A stretch of DNA of 5,440 bases from Roseovarius sp. (lineage in GTDB: Bacteria; Pseudomonadota; Alphaproteobacteria; Rhodobacterales; Rhodobacteraceae). The stretch is from positions 1-5,440 of the forward strand of contig JALQUE010000249.1 in NCBI GenBank assembly GCA_023260815.1, written 5' to 3'. This document shows, piece after piece, positions 1-5,192 of the stretch (within the stretch, counting starts at the first letter, position 1; each line of letters begins with the position of its first letter). The notes beneath the pieces were generated by a model. That model did no database searches and was not told where the DNA came from. It saw only the letters and a program-made list of their open reading frames with translations. Both the position numbers and the translations under genes were made by a program.

Positions 1-485
1 GGTTCATGCAGCAAGTCGGGCCAGAGAGGCGCGTCATTGACTTCTATGAAAGCAGCGGCGTTGGCCTCGACCACTACGTCACGATGTTGAACGAGCGCAG
101 TTATATCTACGGCGAACACATCTTGCCACATGACGTGCGCGTCAAGGAATTGGGCAGCGGCAAAAGCCGGATCGAAACGCTTAACGAGCTGGGCATCCGC
201 GACGTGACGATAGCGCCGCAGCTTCGCGTTGATGATGGAATTCAGGCTGTCAGGTCATTCCTTGCGACATGCTGGTTTGATGAAGAAAAGACGCGGCGGG
301 GCGTCGAGGCCCTGAAGCAGTATCGCCGGGACTTCGATGAAAAGGGCAAGACTTGGCGCGCTCGCCCCATGCACGACTGGACAAGCCACGCATCCGATGC
401 CTTCCGGTATTTGGCTGTCGGGTTCTCTGGCGGGTCTGGATGGTCGGGCGGCGCAATCAAGCGAAACATAAAGGGGTTCAGGTAA
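1..485 (+). CDS. Phage terminase large subunit, C-terminal nuclease part (5' end outside window)
   Basis: This is the ATP-driven DNA-packaging motor and headful nuclease of a tailed phage; only the last ~160 residues are present. The frame is open to the left edge (first full codon at 3, a Phe before the Met at 6), so the Met at 6 is internal and not a start. The visible part matches the RNase H-like nuclease domain of P22-type terminases: VIDFYESSGVGLDHYV (residues 10-25 from that Met), the block HDVRVKELGSGKSRIETL (42-59), then HDWTSHASDAFRY (123-135). In the last block the Asp of SHASDA is the expected late metal-binding acid; this residue assignment is from family knowledge. The ATPase domain lies upstream, outside the window. 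The tail after about residue 140 is Gly/Ser-rich and basic. The stop overlaps the next start as TAATG, indicating translational coupling. The family call is secure, the exact subfamily less so. Confidence 0.93.
   Translation, partial: FMQQVGPERRVIDFYESSGVGLDHYVTMLNERSYIYGEHILPHDVRVKELGSGKSRIETLNELGIRDVTIAPQLRVDDGIQAVRSFLATCWFDEEKTRRGVEALKQYRRDFDEKGKTWRARPMHDWTSHASDAFRYLAVGFSGGSGWSGGAIKRNIKGFR
470..476 (+). promoter_or_regulatory. Shine-Dalgarno site for the gene starting at 485
   Basis: AAAGGGG lies 8 nt upstream of the ATG at 485, inside the end of the terminase gene. It supports that ATG over the in-frame Met at 353, which would put about 130 bp of the new gene inside the conserved terminase C-terminus and has no reason to be used. 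Confidence 0.6.
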
Positions 486-862
486 TGGGCGCAGGCGGCA
501 AATATCTCAACCTTGAGGACATGATAAACGGCGCTGGCGCGGGTGCTGCTGGATCTGAATTCAAAGGCGCACCGATCAGCGACCTGTTGAATGGCATTGG
601 GGCAACGCCCTACGGGTCACAGGTCAATTCCAGCGTTCGCCCCAAGATGCGCCCTCAGATGCCACAGCAAGCGCCGCAGGGTGTGCCCATGCCTTCGCCG
701 GTACAGATGAGCCAGATGGCCCCGCAGATGCCACAGGGGCCGCAAATGCCGCAGATGGGCGGGCCGCAGGGTATGCCGGGCCAGCCGGTTGGCGCACCGC
801 AGCAAAGCGGCATCTCGCAGTATTACCAGATGCTTGAGCAAATGAGCCGGGGCCTGCTGTAA
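485..862 (+). CDS. Small Met/Pro/Gln-rich phage protein, function unknown
   Basis: A 125-residue protein that I do not recognise as a named family. The start is the ATG of a TAATG overlap with the terminase stop and has a good ribosome-binding site. The first ~45 residues begin MGAGGK and are Gly/Ala-rich with short predicted helices (LEDMING, ISDLLNG). Residues ~52-107 are low-complexity and dominated by Met, Pro, Gln and Gly, with repeated MPQ/QMPQ units. The last ~16 residues (ISQYYQMLEQMSRGLL) could form an amphipathic helix. The protein has no signal peptide, membrane segment or catalytic motif. Its place between terminase and adaptor suggests a virion or assembly role, such as a scaffold-like, internal or minor head protein, but that is inference from position only. 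It is coupled to the adaptor gene by a second TAATG overlap. Confidence 0.8.
   Translation: MGAGGKYLNLEDMINGAGAGAAGSEFKGAPISDLLNGIGATPYGSQVNSSVRPKMRPQMPQQAPQGVPMPSPVQMSQMAPQMPQGPQMPQMGGPQGMPGQPVGAPQQSGISQYYQMLEQMSRGLL
656..774 (+). repeat. Degenerate internal repeats coding for MPQ/QMPQ units
   Basis: This stretch of the preceding gene is built from imperfect repeats. CAGATGCCACAG occurs at 656-667 and again at 725-736, and variants of CCGCAGATG and GCCGCAGGGT recur between and after them. It encodes the Met/Pro/Gln-rich low-complexity region, and both exact copies are in the same frame. Repeats like these can expand or shrink by slippage or recombination. Confidence 0.6.
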
Positions 863-1488
863 TGAGCATCACCACCTATGCGGAACTAAAGACTGCGATT
901 CAGGACTTTCTGAACCGGGATGACCTGTCGGCAACGGTTGACACCTTCATTGATCTGGCCGAGGCGCGCATGCAGCGTGAAATCCGGCACTACAAAATGG
1001 AAGCAATCACGCAACTGACGGCAACCACGCAATATACCACCCTGCCGTCAGACTTCTTGCAGCCAATCCGGTTAAGCGTCAACAGCACTGGCCGCGCGCT
1101 TGAGGCGGTATCACGCGAAAACCTGCAAGATCGGCGCTATGCGACGAACGACACAGCGCAAGAGCCGCGTTTCTACGGCATTACGGACGGGCAGCTTGAA
1201 CTATACCCGACGCCTAGCGAGTCATTTGCGATTGATACGCTGTATTATCAGAAAATCACGCCCCTTGACGGCACGAACACAAGCAATTGGCTGCTTGAGG
1301 ATGCCCCTGACGCGTACCTCTACGGCGCATTGATCCACTCGGCCCCTTACCTTGCCGACGATCCGCGCACGACAATCTGGGCGGCGCTGTATCAGGCGGC
1401 TGTGGATAGCCTTCACAAATCCTCTGAGGACACGAAATGGGGCGGCGCTGGTCTTAACTTGCGCGCTCCCAAGTACGGGATACGCTAA
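862..1488 (+). CDS. Phage head-tail adaptor (connector) protein
   Basis: A 208-residue protein of the adaptor family seen below the portal in podoviruses such as SU10 and P22 (gp4-like role); it would form the ring joining portal to tail. Family-like segments are TYAELKTAIQDFLNRDD (5-21), FIDLAEARMQREIR (29-42), YTTLPSDFLQPIRL (58-71), EPRFYGITDGQLELYPTP (101-118) and a C-terminal helical part starting NWLLEDAPDAYLYGALIHSA (142-161). This pattern of a helical N-terminus, a central beta region with LPxDF, an 'xYGITDGQLELYPTP' strand pair and a helix-rich C-terminus is typical, and the length is normal. The start ATG overlaps the previous stop (TAATG); the ribosome-binding site is weak (GGGG at 849-852), so translation probably depends on coupling. 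I do not see the lysozyme-like active site that some gp4 proteins carry. The identification rests on remembered family pattern and not on a search. Confidence 0.85.
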   Translation: MSITTYAELKTAIQDFLNRDDLSATVDTFIDLAEARMQREIRHYKMEAITQLTATTQYTTLPSDFLQPIRLSVNSTGRALEAVSRENLQDRRYATNDTAQEPRFYGITDGQLELYPTPSESFAIDTLYYQKITPLDGTNTSNWLLEDAPDAYLYGALIHSAPYLADDPRTTIWAALYQAAVDSLHKSSEDTKWGGAGLNLRAPKYGIR

Positions 1489-2502
1489 ATGGCCGATACC
1501 ACCACAACCACTTATGGCCTCACCAAGATCGAGGTGGGCGCGTCCGAGGATACCTGGGGCGCAAAGCTGAACACCAACTTTGACAGCCTAGATGATTTGC
1601 TTGACGGCACCACGGTATTGACCGGCCTGTCACTCGATGACACGGCGACACTCGTTGACAATCTGGACAACACAAAAGTTGCGCAGTTTCAGGCGAGCGG
1701 CATCACGACCGGAACAACGCGCACGTTCACTTTTCCAGACGCCAGCGGCACGATTGCCCTGACCGACGCCACGCTTACCAGCATTTCCGCTCTTGGCTCG
1801 GCTGGCGACAAGGGCCTGTATTTCACGGGCGTTGATACTGCGGCGGAATTCGACCTGACCGCAGCGGGACGTGCCTTGCTTGATGATGCAGACGCCTCGG
1901 TACAGCGCACCACGCTTGGCCTTGGCGGCTTGGCCACGCTCGACATTCTCGACGAGGACGATTTCGCGACAGACAGCGCCGCGCGCCCGCCGAGCCAGCA
2001 AAGCACGAAGGCTTTTATTGACGGGGCTATTGACGGGGTCACGGTCGGTCCAACAAGTGCATCCCCGGCAACATCTGTTGATTTCACGTCAATCCCGAGC
2101 GGGGTTTCCTACATCGAAGTGGTCATGGAAAACTTATCCCTGAGTGGAACGGATAGCATCCAAGTCCAACTCAGCACATCCAGTACATTTGTCACCACTG
2201 GATACAACGCCTTTAACTACACATTTACGGGTTCCGGACAGGCCACATCCACAGGGACCACAGCGTTTGTCGTTGGCATGGCGTCAGCAGCCAGAGCAGC
2301 GGACGGTATTCTTGTTCTGGCGCGGGTTGGCGGAACGAATAGGTGGGCCGCGAACGGGTCACACAAGCGAGCGTCAGGCGAAGGTTCATTGACTGGCGGA
2401 ATTATTGATCTTGCCGGTGCGCTGGATGGTGTTCGAGTTCGGTCGTCCGGGAGCGACACGTTCGACTCTGGGTCCGTGTCAATCAGGTATATTGGGGGCT
2501 GA
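1489..2502 (+). CDS. Phage tail fibre / receptor-binding protein
   Basis: A 337-residue fibre that starts directly after the adaptor stop (TAA then ATG). Residues ~9-40 hold YGLTKIEVGASEDTWGAKLN, an N-terminal segment common in tail fibres of proteobacterial phages and probably the tail-attachment end. Residues ~77-92 (TRTFTFPDASGTIALT) and ~107-146 (GDKGLYFTG..., ALLDDADASVQRTTLGLG) are standard shaft or collar elements. DEDDFATDSAARPPSQQSTKAFID (beginning about 155) is a conserved stretch before the tip. Residues ~190-337 resemble a widespread fibre C-terminal domain: DFTSIPSGVSYIEVVMENLS, SGTDSIQVQLS, TTGYN, and the closing DTFDSGSVSIRYIGG. This domain most likely forms the trimeric, host-recognising tip. 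Its beginning is lower in G+C than the rest of the gene, consistent with module exchange. The gene is followed at once by a probable fibre chaperone gene. Confidence 0.88.
   Translation: MADTTTTTYGLTKIEVGASEDTWGAKLNTNFDSLDDLLDGTTVLTGLSLDDTATLVDNLDNTKVAQFQASGITTGTTRTFTFPDASGTIALTDATLTSISALGSAGDKGLYFTGVDTAAEFDLTAAGRALLDDADASVQRTTLGLGGLATLDILDEDDFATDSAARPPSQQSTKAFIDGAIDGVTVGPTSASPATSVDFTSIPSGVSYIEVVMENLSLSGTDSIQVQLSTSSTFVTTGYNAFNYTFTGSGQATSTGTTAFVVGMASAARAADGILVLARVGGTNRWAANGSHKRASGEGSLTGGIIDLAGALDGVRVRSSGSDTFDSGSVSIRYIGG
2016..2039 (+). repeat. 12-bp tandem duplication in the tail fibre gene
   Basis: TATTGACGGGG occurs at 2016-2026 and again at 2028-2038 with a 12-bp period and one variable base (C at 2027, T at 2039). 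It is in frame and encodes two consecutive Ile-Asp-Gly units (residues ~177-183, FIDGAIDGV). It lies at the junction between the conserved fibre shaft and the C-terminal tip domain. Confidence 0.85.
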
Positions 2503-2503
2503 A

Positions 2504-2854
2504 ATGGCTAGAGTTATTGTTAACGCGCGCACTGGCGAGGTATCCACGTCACCTATTGACCCGCCGGCGCAATCTGCGGCCACCCAAGACCCCGTCACCG
2601 CATCCGATGTGAAAGCCGAGGCTATGCGCCGGATTCTGGCGCTTGCGCCCGCCTGGAAGCAGCGCAACCTGCTGGCGCAAGCGGCTATCCTTGCCAAGAA
2701 GGGTGAGGCCAACTGGACGCCGGGGGAAGCCGCCGCATGGGCCGCCGGTGAGGCGCTTTGGACGCAGGTTGCCGCTATCCGCGCGGCGTCGGACGTGATC
2801 GAATCTCTTGACCCCATCCCGTTAGACTATGCCGCCGACGAGCGTTGGACGTAA
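2504..2854 (+). CDS. Probable tail fibre assembly chaperone-like protein
   Basis: A 116-residue protein. The start is taken at 2504 (one base after the fibre stop; GGGGG at 2494-2498 as a possible ribosome-binding site). An in-frame Met at 2405 would lie deep in the fibre gene and is rejected. The N-terminus MARVIVNARTGEVSTSPIDP resembles the 'VNxxTGEV' opening of many phage tail fibre helper proteins. The middle (AMRRILALAPAWKQRNLLAQ, about residues 41-60) and the helical C-terminal half with VAAIRAASDVIESLDPI resemble the 'PxWKQxNxL...IRAASD' helper domain that often follows fibre genes. Position directly behind the fibre gene supports a role in its folding or trimerisation. No catalytic motif or membrane segment is seen. 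It could instead be a small structural protein. The role is inferred from remembered pattern plus context. Confidence 0.7.
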   Translation: MARVIVNARTGEVSTSPIDPPAQSAATQDPVTASDVKAEAMRRILALAPAWKQRNLLAQAAILAKKGEANWTPGEAAAWAAGEALWTQVAAIRAASDVIESLDPIPLDYAADERWT

Positions 2855-2862
2855 CACATGCC
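2851..2862 (+). repeat. Start-junction repeat, copy 1 (GTAACACATGCC)
   Basis: These 12 bases contain the stop of the chaperone-like gene (TAA), a single CAC codon, and the ATG of the next gene in the same frame. An identical 12-mer forms the next gene junction at 3157-3168, and a GAAATC hexamer also recurs at the same distance downstream (2876-2881 and 3182-3187). Confidence 0.8.
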
Positions 2863-3160
2863 GAATGTCCTCTTTGAAATCCGCCATTTGATCGCCGCGC
2901 CAGTCACGCTGGCCTTGTTGCTGCAATTCGCGGCGCTCGCTTGGCTTATGCCGCGCATGCCGCGCCCGGTATTCTGGGTGATCGCGGCCCCGTTCATCAT
3001 TCAGGACGTCCTTTACCAAATCACGGTTGGAACGTTCCTTTTTTGGGAAAGGCCACGTGAATTTATGTTCACCACGCGCCTCAAGCGGTTGGATGGCATC
3101 GACCCGCACGTCGAGCGCTTCAAGAACGTCCTGAACGAATTAGACAAAGGCCACGTGTAA
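2858..3160 (+). CDS. Small phage membrane protein, function unknown
   Basis: A 100-residue protein with two hydrophobic stretches that are likely membrane helices: about residues 13-31 (IAAPVTLALLLQFAALAWL) and 37-63 (ending in ITVGTFLFW). They are separated by a short basic turn, PRMPRP. The cytoplasm-like remainder contains ERPREFMFTTRLKRL (64-78) and a polar C-terminus ending DKGHV. The pattern 'DVLxxxTxGTxLFxExPREWxFTxRL' is familiar from small membrane proteins found in many podovirus genomes, whose role I cannot name. The length and two-helix topology would also fit a holin-like protein, but there are no lysis genes next to it here. The start is the ATG after TAA-CAC, with only a weak GGA as ribosome-binding site, so reinitiation after the upstream gene is likely. 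It is in the same frame as both neighbours. Confidence 0.78.
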   Translation: MPNVLFEIRHLIAAPVTLALLLQFAALAWLMPRMPRPVFWVIAAPFIIQDVLYQITVGTFLFWERPREFMFTTRLKRLDGIDPHVERFKNVLNELDKGHV

Positions 3161-3168
3161 CACATGCC
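3157..3168 (+). repeat. Start-junction repeat, copy 2 (GTAACACATGCC)
   Basis: This is the second copy of the stop-CAC-ATG junction, identical over 12 bases to 2851-2862. It joins the membrane-protein gene to the large tail gene, again with both genes in one frame. The nearest purine-rich site (AAAGG, 3146-3150) is 13 nt from the ATG, which is too far for a good Shine-Dalgarno contact. Confidence 0.8.
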
Positions 3169-4639
3169 CCTTGTGCCTCTTGAAATCCCGCCGGGCGTTT
3201 ACGCCAACGGCACCGACATGCAGGCAACGGGCCGTTGGCTCGACGCTTCTCTTGTGCGGTGGACGGATGGCACCATGCGCCCGATTGGCGGCTGGTCTGA
3301 CCGTGGGGTTACGGCCCTTGGCGCGGCTGTGCGAGGCGCTCATGCGTGGCGGGACAACTCGGGCGACAGGTGGCTTGCAGTCGGCACTTTCGATGCTCTG
3401 CGCGTTGTCAGTGCGTCAAACGTATTGACCGACATAACGCCTGTTGGCCTGACTTCCGGGCTTGAAACCGCAGCGGCGAATGGCGGCTTTGGCGGCGGCT
3501 TCTTCGGTGTCGGCTTTTACGGCACACCGCGAACGGGAATCAACTTCTCGGATGCAACCACTTGGTCAATGGACAATTGGGGCGAATACCTTGTTGCTTG
3601 CAGCGTGTCAGATGGTGGCTTGTATGAGTGGCAACTTGATACGGTGGGGCCAACACCAGCAGCGGCCATTAGCGGCGCTCCTACCGGCTGTCTGGGGCTT
3701 GTGGTGACGCCTGAGCGGTTCCTATTCGCCCTCGGCGCAGGTGGAGACCCGCGCAAGGTGGCTTGGAGCGACAAAGAGGACAACACGACATGGACCGCAG
3801 CGGCCACAAACGAGGCCGGTGATTTCCTCCTGCCCATTCCGGGCCAGATCATGTGCGGTAAGGTGGTGCGCGGGCAAACCATCATCCTGTCTGACTATGA
3901 CGCTTGGGCGGCAACCTACAATGGCCCGCCGTTTGTCTACGGATTCGAGCGCGTCGGCTCTGCCTGCGGGGTTGTTTCGCGCAACGCGGCGGCGGCGGTC
4001 AATGGCGCGCTTTACTGGATGGGCGATGGGTCTTTTTACGTCTATTCCGGCGGTTCTGTTCAGGAATTGCCAAGCGATGTATCGGATCTGGTCTTTTCCA
4101 GTTTGAACAGTTCTCAGCGCAGCAAGGTCTATGCGGTGGCGAATACAGAGTTTGGCGAAGTGTGTTGGTTCTATCCCGAGTCAACAGAGTGCGACCGCTA
4201 TGTCACGTATAATTACCAGGAAGGCCATTGGGCGACGGGCATGATTGACCGCACGGCGGGCGTTGATCGGGGTGTGTTTGGCAAGCCTATCTGGGTTTCA
4301 TCGGGCGGCACGATTTACGACCACGAAACCGGGCAGAACTATGACGGCGCGTCCGTCTATGCGGAAAGCGGTCCTATTTCTATCGGCGCAGGTGACACAG
4401 TGATGAACGTCACGCACCTGTTGCCGGATGAGGAAACGCAGGGCGAAGTCACTACCACGTTCAAGACGCGGTTTTACCCGCAGGGTGATGAATACACATA
4501 CGGGCCTTATACCATGAGCGCGCCAACATCTATTCGGTTTACCGGGCGGCAGGTTCGCATGAGGGTTGAAGGTGCTACGCTGTCAGATTGGCGGTGGGGC
4601 ATTCCGCGCATTGATGCCAAGCCGATGGGCCGCAGATGA
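3164..4639 (+). CDS. Phage tail nozzle / stabilisation-type protein (P22 gp10-like role)
   Basis: A 491-residue protein close in length to P22 gp10 (472 residues), which forms the lower tail below the adaptor. The N-terminus VPLEIPPGVYANGTDMQATG (4-23), followed by RWLDASLVRWTDGTMRPIGG (24-43), is the hallmark of a large family of podovirus tail proteins. Further family-like elements are a Gly/aromatic stretch NGGFGGGFFGVGFYGTPR (106-123), a WSD...W...AGD block (about 201-220), GFERVGSACGVVSRNAA (260-276), YWMGDGSFYVYSGG (284-297), and CWFYPE...CDRYVTYNY...GHWATG (334-359). The C-terminal FTGRQVRMRVEG and WRWGIPRID (459-483) are also conserved in style. Repeated W/Y-rich beta blades suggest a propeller-like body. 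The start follows TAA-CAC. The stop overlaps the next start as ATGA. The family is sure; equating it with gp10 or T7 gp12 is inference. Confidence 0.82.
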   Translation: MPLVPLEIPPGVYANGTDMQATGRWLDASLVRWTDGTMRPIGGWSDRGVTALGAAVRGAHAWRDNSGDRWLAVGTFDALRVVSASNVLTDITPVGLTSGLETAAANGGFGGGFFGVGFYGTPRTGINFSDATTWSMDNWGEYLVACSVSDGGLYEWQLDTVGPTPAAAISGAPTGCLGLVVTPERFLFALGAGGDPRKVAWSDKEDNTTWTAAATNEAGDFLLPIPGQIMCGKVVRGQTIILSDYDAWAATYNGPPFVYGFERVGSACGVVSRNAAAAVNGALYWMGDGSFYVYSGGSVQELPSDVSDLVFSSLNSSQRSKVYAVANTEFGEVCWFYPESTECDRYVTYNYQEGHWATGMIDRTAGVDRGVFGKPIWVSSGGTIYDHETGQNYDGASVYAESGPISIGAGDTVMNVTHLLPDEETQGEVTTTFKTRFYPQGDEYTYGPYTMSAPTSIRFTGRQVRMRVEGATLSDWRWGIPRIDAKPMGRR

Positions 4640-4821
4640 TACTGCCCCCCTTTAACGAGGCGGAATGGCGTCGCAAGCTGGAACAGGCAGATGCGGCGAA
4701 CCACAAGCGCAATCAGGACATAGAGGTTGGCGGTGGCCGGGTTATCCTGACCAGCCCCAACGGCACAAGATATGAGGTGACTGTCAGTGACGCAGGCGCA
4801 TTATCGACCAGCTCTGTTTGA
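4636..4821 (+). CDS. Small phage protein, function unknown
   Basis: A 61-residue protein coupled to the tail gene by an ATGA overlap. The first half (FNEAEWRRKLEQADAANHKR) is a charged, likely single helix. The second half is beta-like: VGGGRVILTSPNGTRYEVTV (32-51), then SDAGALSTSSV. A closing 'LTSPNGTRYxVTVxxAGxLST' segment is common in small phage proteins and at the ends of some virion proteins, so this is probably a genuine complete gene and not a fragment. No catalytic residue or membrane segment is seen. Its last 35 nt overlap the next gene in a different frame. Position after the tail nozzle gene suggests a minor virion or assembly factor; I cannot name a function. Confidence 0.72.
   Translation: MILPPFNEAEWRRKLEQADAANHKRNQDIEVGGGRVILTSPNGTRYEVTVSDAGALSTSSV
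4774..4780 (+). promoter_or_regulatory. Strong Shine-Dalgarno site deciding a GTG start at 4787
   Basis: GAGGTGA is a 7-base exact complement to the usual 3' end of 16S rRNA and lies 6 nt before the GTG at 4787, inside the preceding gene. An in-frame stop (TGA at 4778-4780) lies within it, so the gene cannot start further upstream. This makes the GTG the best start. Confidence 0.8.
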
Positions 4822-5179
4822 CGAGTTGGACAGGTGCCGCGTCTGGATAGAGGCGGCGCTAAAATACTCGGGCGGCACGCATGACTGGTACGACATTGTT
4901 GCGGGTGTCTTGGCGGGCAACTTTCAACTTTGGCCGAAAGAAAAATCGGCCCTGATTATGGAAATCATCACCTACCCGCGCAAGCGCGTTCTGAACGTGT
5001 TTCTAGGCGGCGGGGATCTGACTGAACTGGCCTCGATGCACGATGAAGTTATCGAATGGGCCAAAAAGAACGGCTGCACAGGCGCGATCATATCGGGGCG
5101 CAAGGGCTGGCAACGGGCGTATGAGCGGCACGGGTGGGCACCCCTGCATGTGACGCTGCAAAAGGAGTTTGAGGCATGA
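4787..5179 (+). CDS. GNAT-like phage protein (possible internal virion protein), GTG start
   Basis: A 130-residue protein starting with GTG, set by a strong ribosome-binding site inside the upstream gene. The layout resembles a GNAT (acetyltransferase-like) fold. An N-terminal helical part (FDELDRCRVWIEAALKYS, 11-28) is followed by strands around SALIMEIITYPRKRVLNVFL (54-73) and a GGGDLTEL turn. Next come a long helix (MHDEVIEWAKKNG, 84-96), a strand GAIISGR (99-105), and the signature GRKGWQRAYERHGW (104-117), which looks like the final 'Arg-x-Gly-Trp...Gly-Phe/Trp' element of GNAT proteins. Small GNAT-like proteins occur among podovirus structural genes; T7 gp13 is the analogue I have in mind. 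I do not see a clear acetyl-CoA-binding Q/RxxGxG/A loop, so enzymatic activity is doubtful and a structural role is as likely. The stop overlaps the next start (ATGA). Confidence 0.68.
   Translation: MTQAHYRPALFDELDRCRVWIEAALKYSGGTHDWYDIVAGVLAGNFQLWPKEKSALIMEIITYPRKRVLNVFLGGGDLTELASMHDEVIEWAKKNGCTGAIISGRKGWQRAYERHGWAPLHVTLQKEFEA
5161..5167 (+). promoter_or_regulatory. Shine-Dalgarno site for the gene at 5176
   Basis: AAAGGAG lies 8 nt before the ATG at 5176, within the end of the GNAT-like gene. It supports independent as well as coupled initiation of the small Gly-rich gene. Confidence 0.7.
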
Positions 5180-5192
5180 GCGGCGGCGGCGG
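5176..5192 (+). repeat. 17-bp gene-start repeat, copy 1 (encodes MSGGG+)
   Basis: ATGAGCGGCGGCGGCGG occurs here and at 5405-5421. Both copies are the first 17 bases of a gene in the same reading frame, and both proteins start MSGGGGK. Confidence 0.85.

Noticed and set aside
353..484. Upstream Met at 353 as the start of the Met/Pro/Gln-rich gene
   Set aside because: It lies inside the conserved end of the terminase; the ATG at 485 has a ribosome-binding site and a TAATG coupling.
1689..2087. Antisense open frame of 132 codons inside the tail fibre gene (and another at 1630-2001)
   Set aside because: It lies wholly opposite a well-supported fibre gene, has no recognisable domain, and long antisense frames are expected in G+C-rich coding DNA.
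2479..2817. Antisense open frame of 112 codons opposite the chaperone-like gene
   Set aside because: It overlaps a convincing + strand gene with coupled start and has Ala/Ser-rich shadow-type composition.
3037..3052. Possible hairpin CCTTT...AAAGG as a terminator
   Set aside because: It has a five-base A/T-rich stem with no trailing T-run and lies inside the membrane-protein coding region.
3048..3157. 12-bp repeat AAAGGCCACGTG at 3048-3059 and 3146-3157, containing the palindrome CACGTG
   Set aside because: The copies are in different reading frames within one gene, and about one chance 12-mer repeat is expected in a window this size.
2852..3160. TAA recoded as a sense codon in this phage
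   Set aside because: TAA also ends the terminase, the small protein and the adaptor at proper family lengths with coupled starts, so it acts as a normal stop here.
3517..3885. Antisense open frame of 122 codons, and + strand frames at 3741-4106 and 3904-4212, inside the large tail gene
   Set aside because: They are shadows of the 491-residue tail protein with skewed Arg/Ser/Pro composition and no family signal.
4770..4825. Programmed frameshift joining the 61-residue gene to the GNAT-like gene
   Set aside because: No slippery heptamer is seen, the downstream gene has its own strong ribosome-binding site and start, and the upstream protein ends with a normal-looking beta segment.
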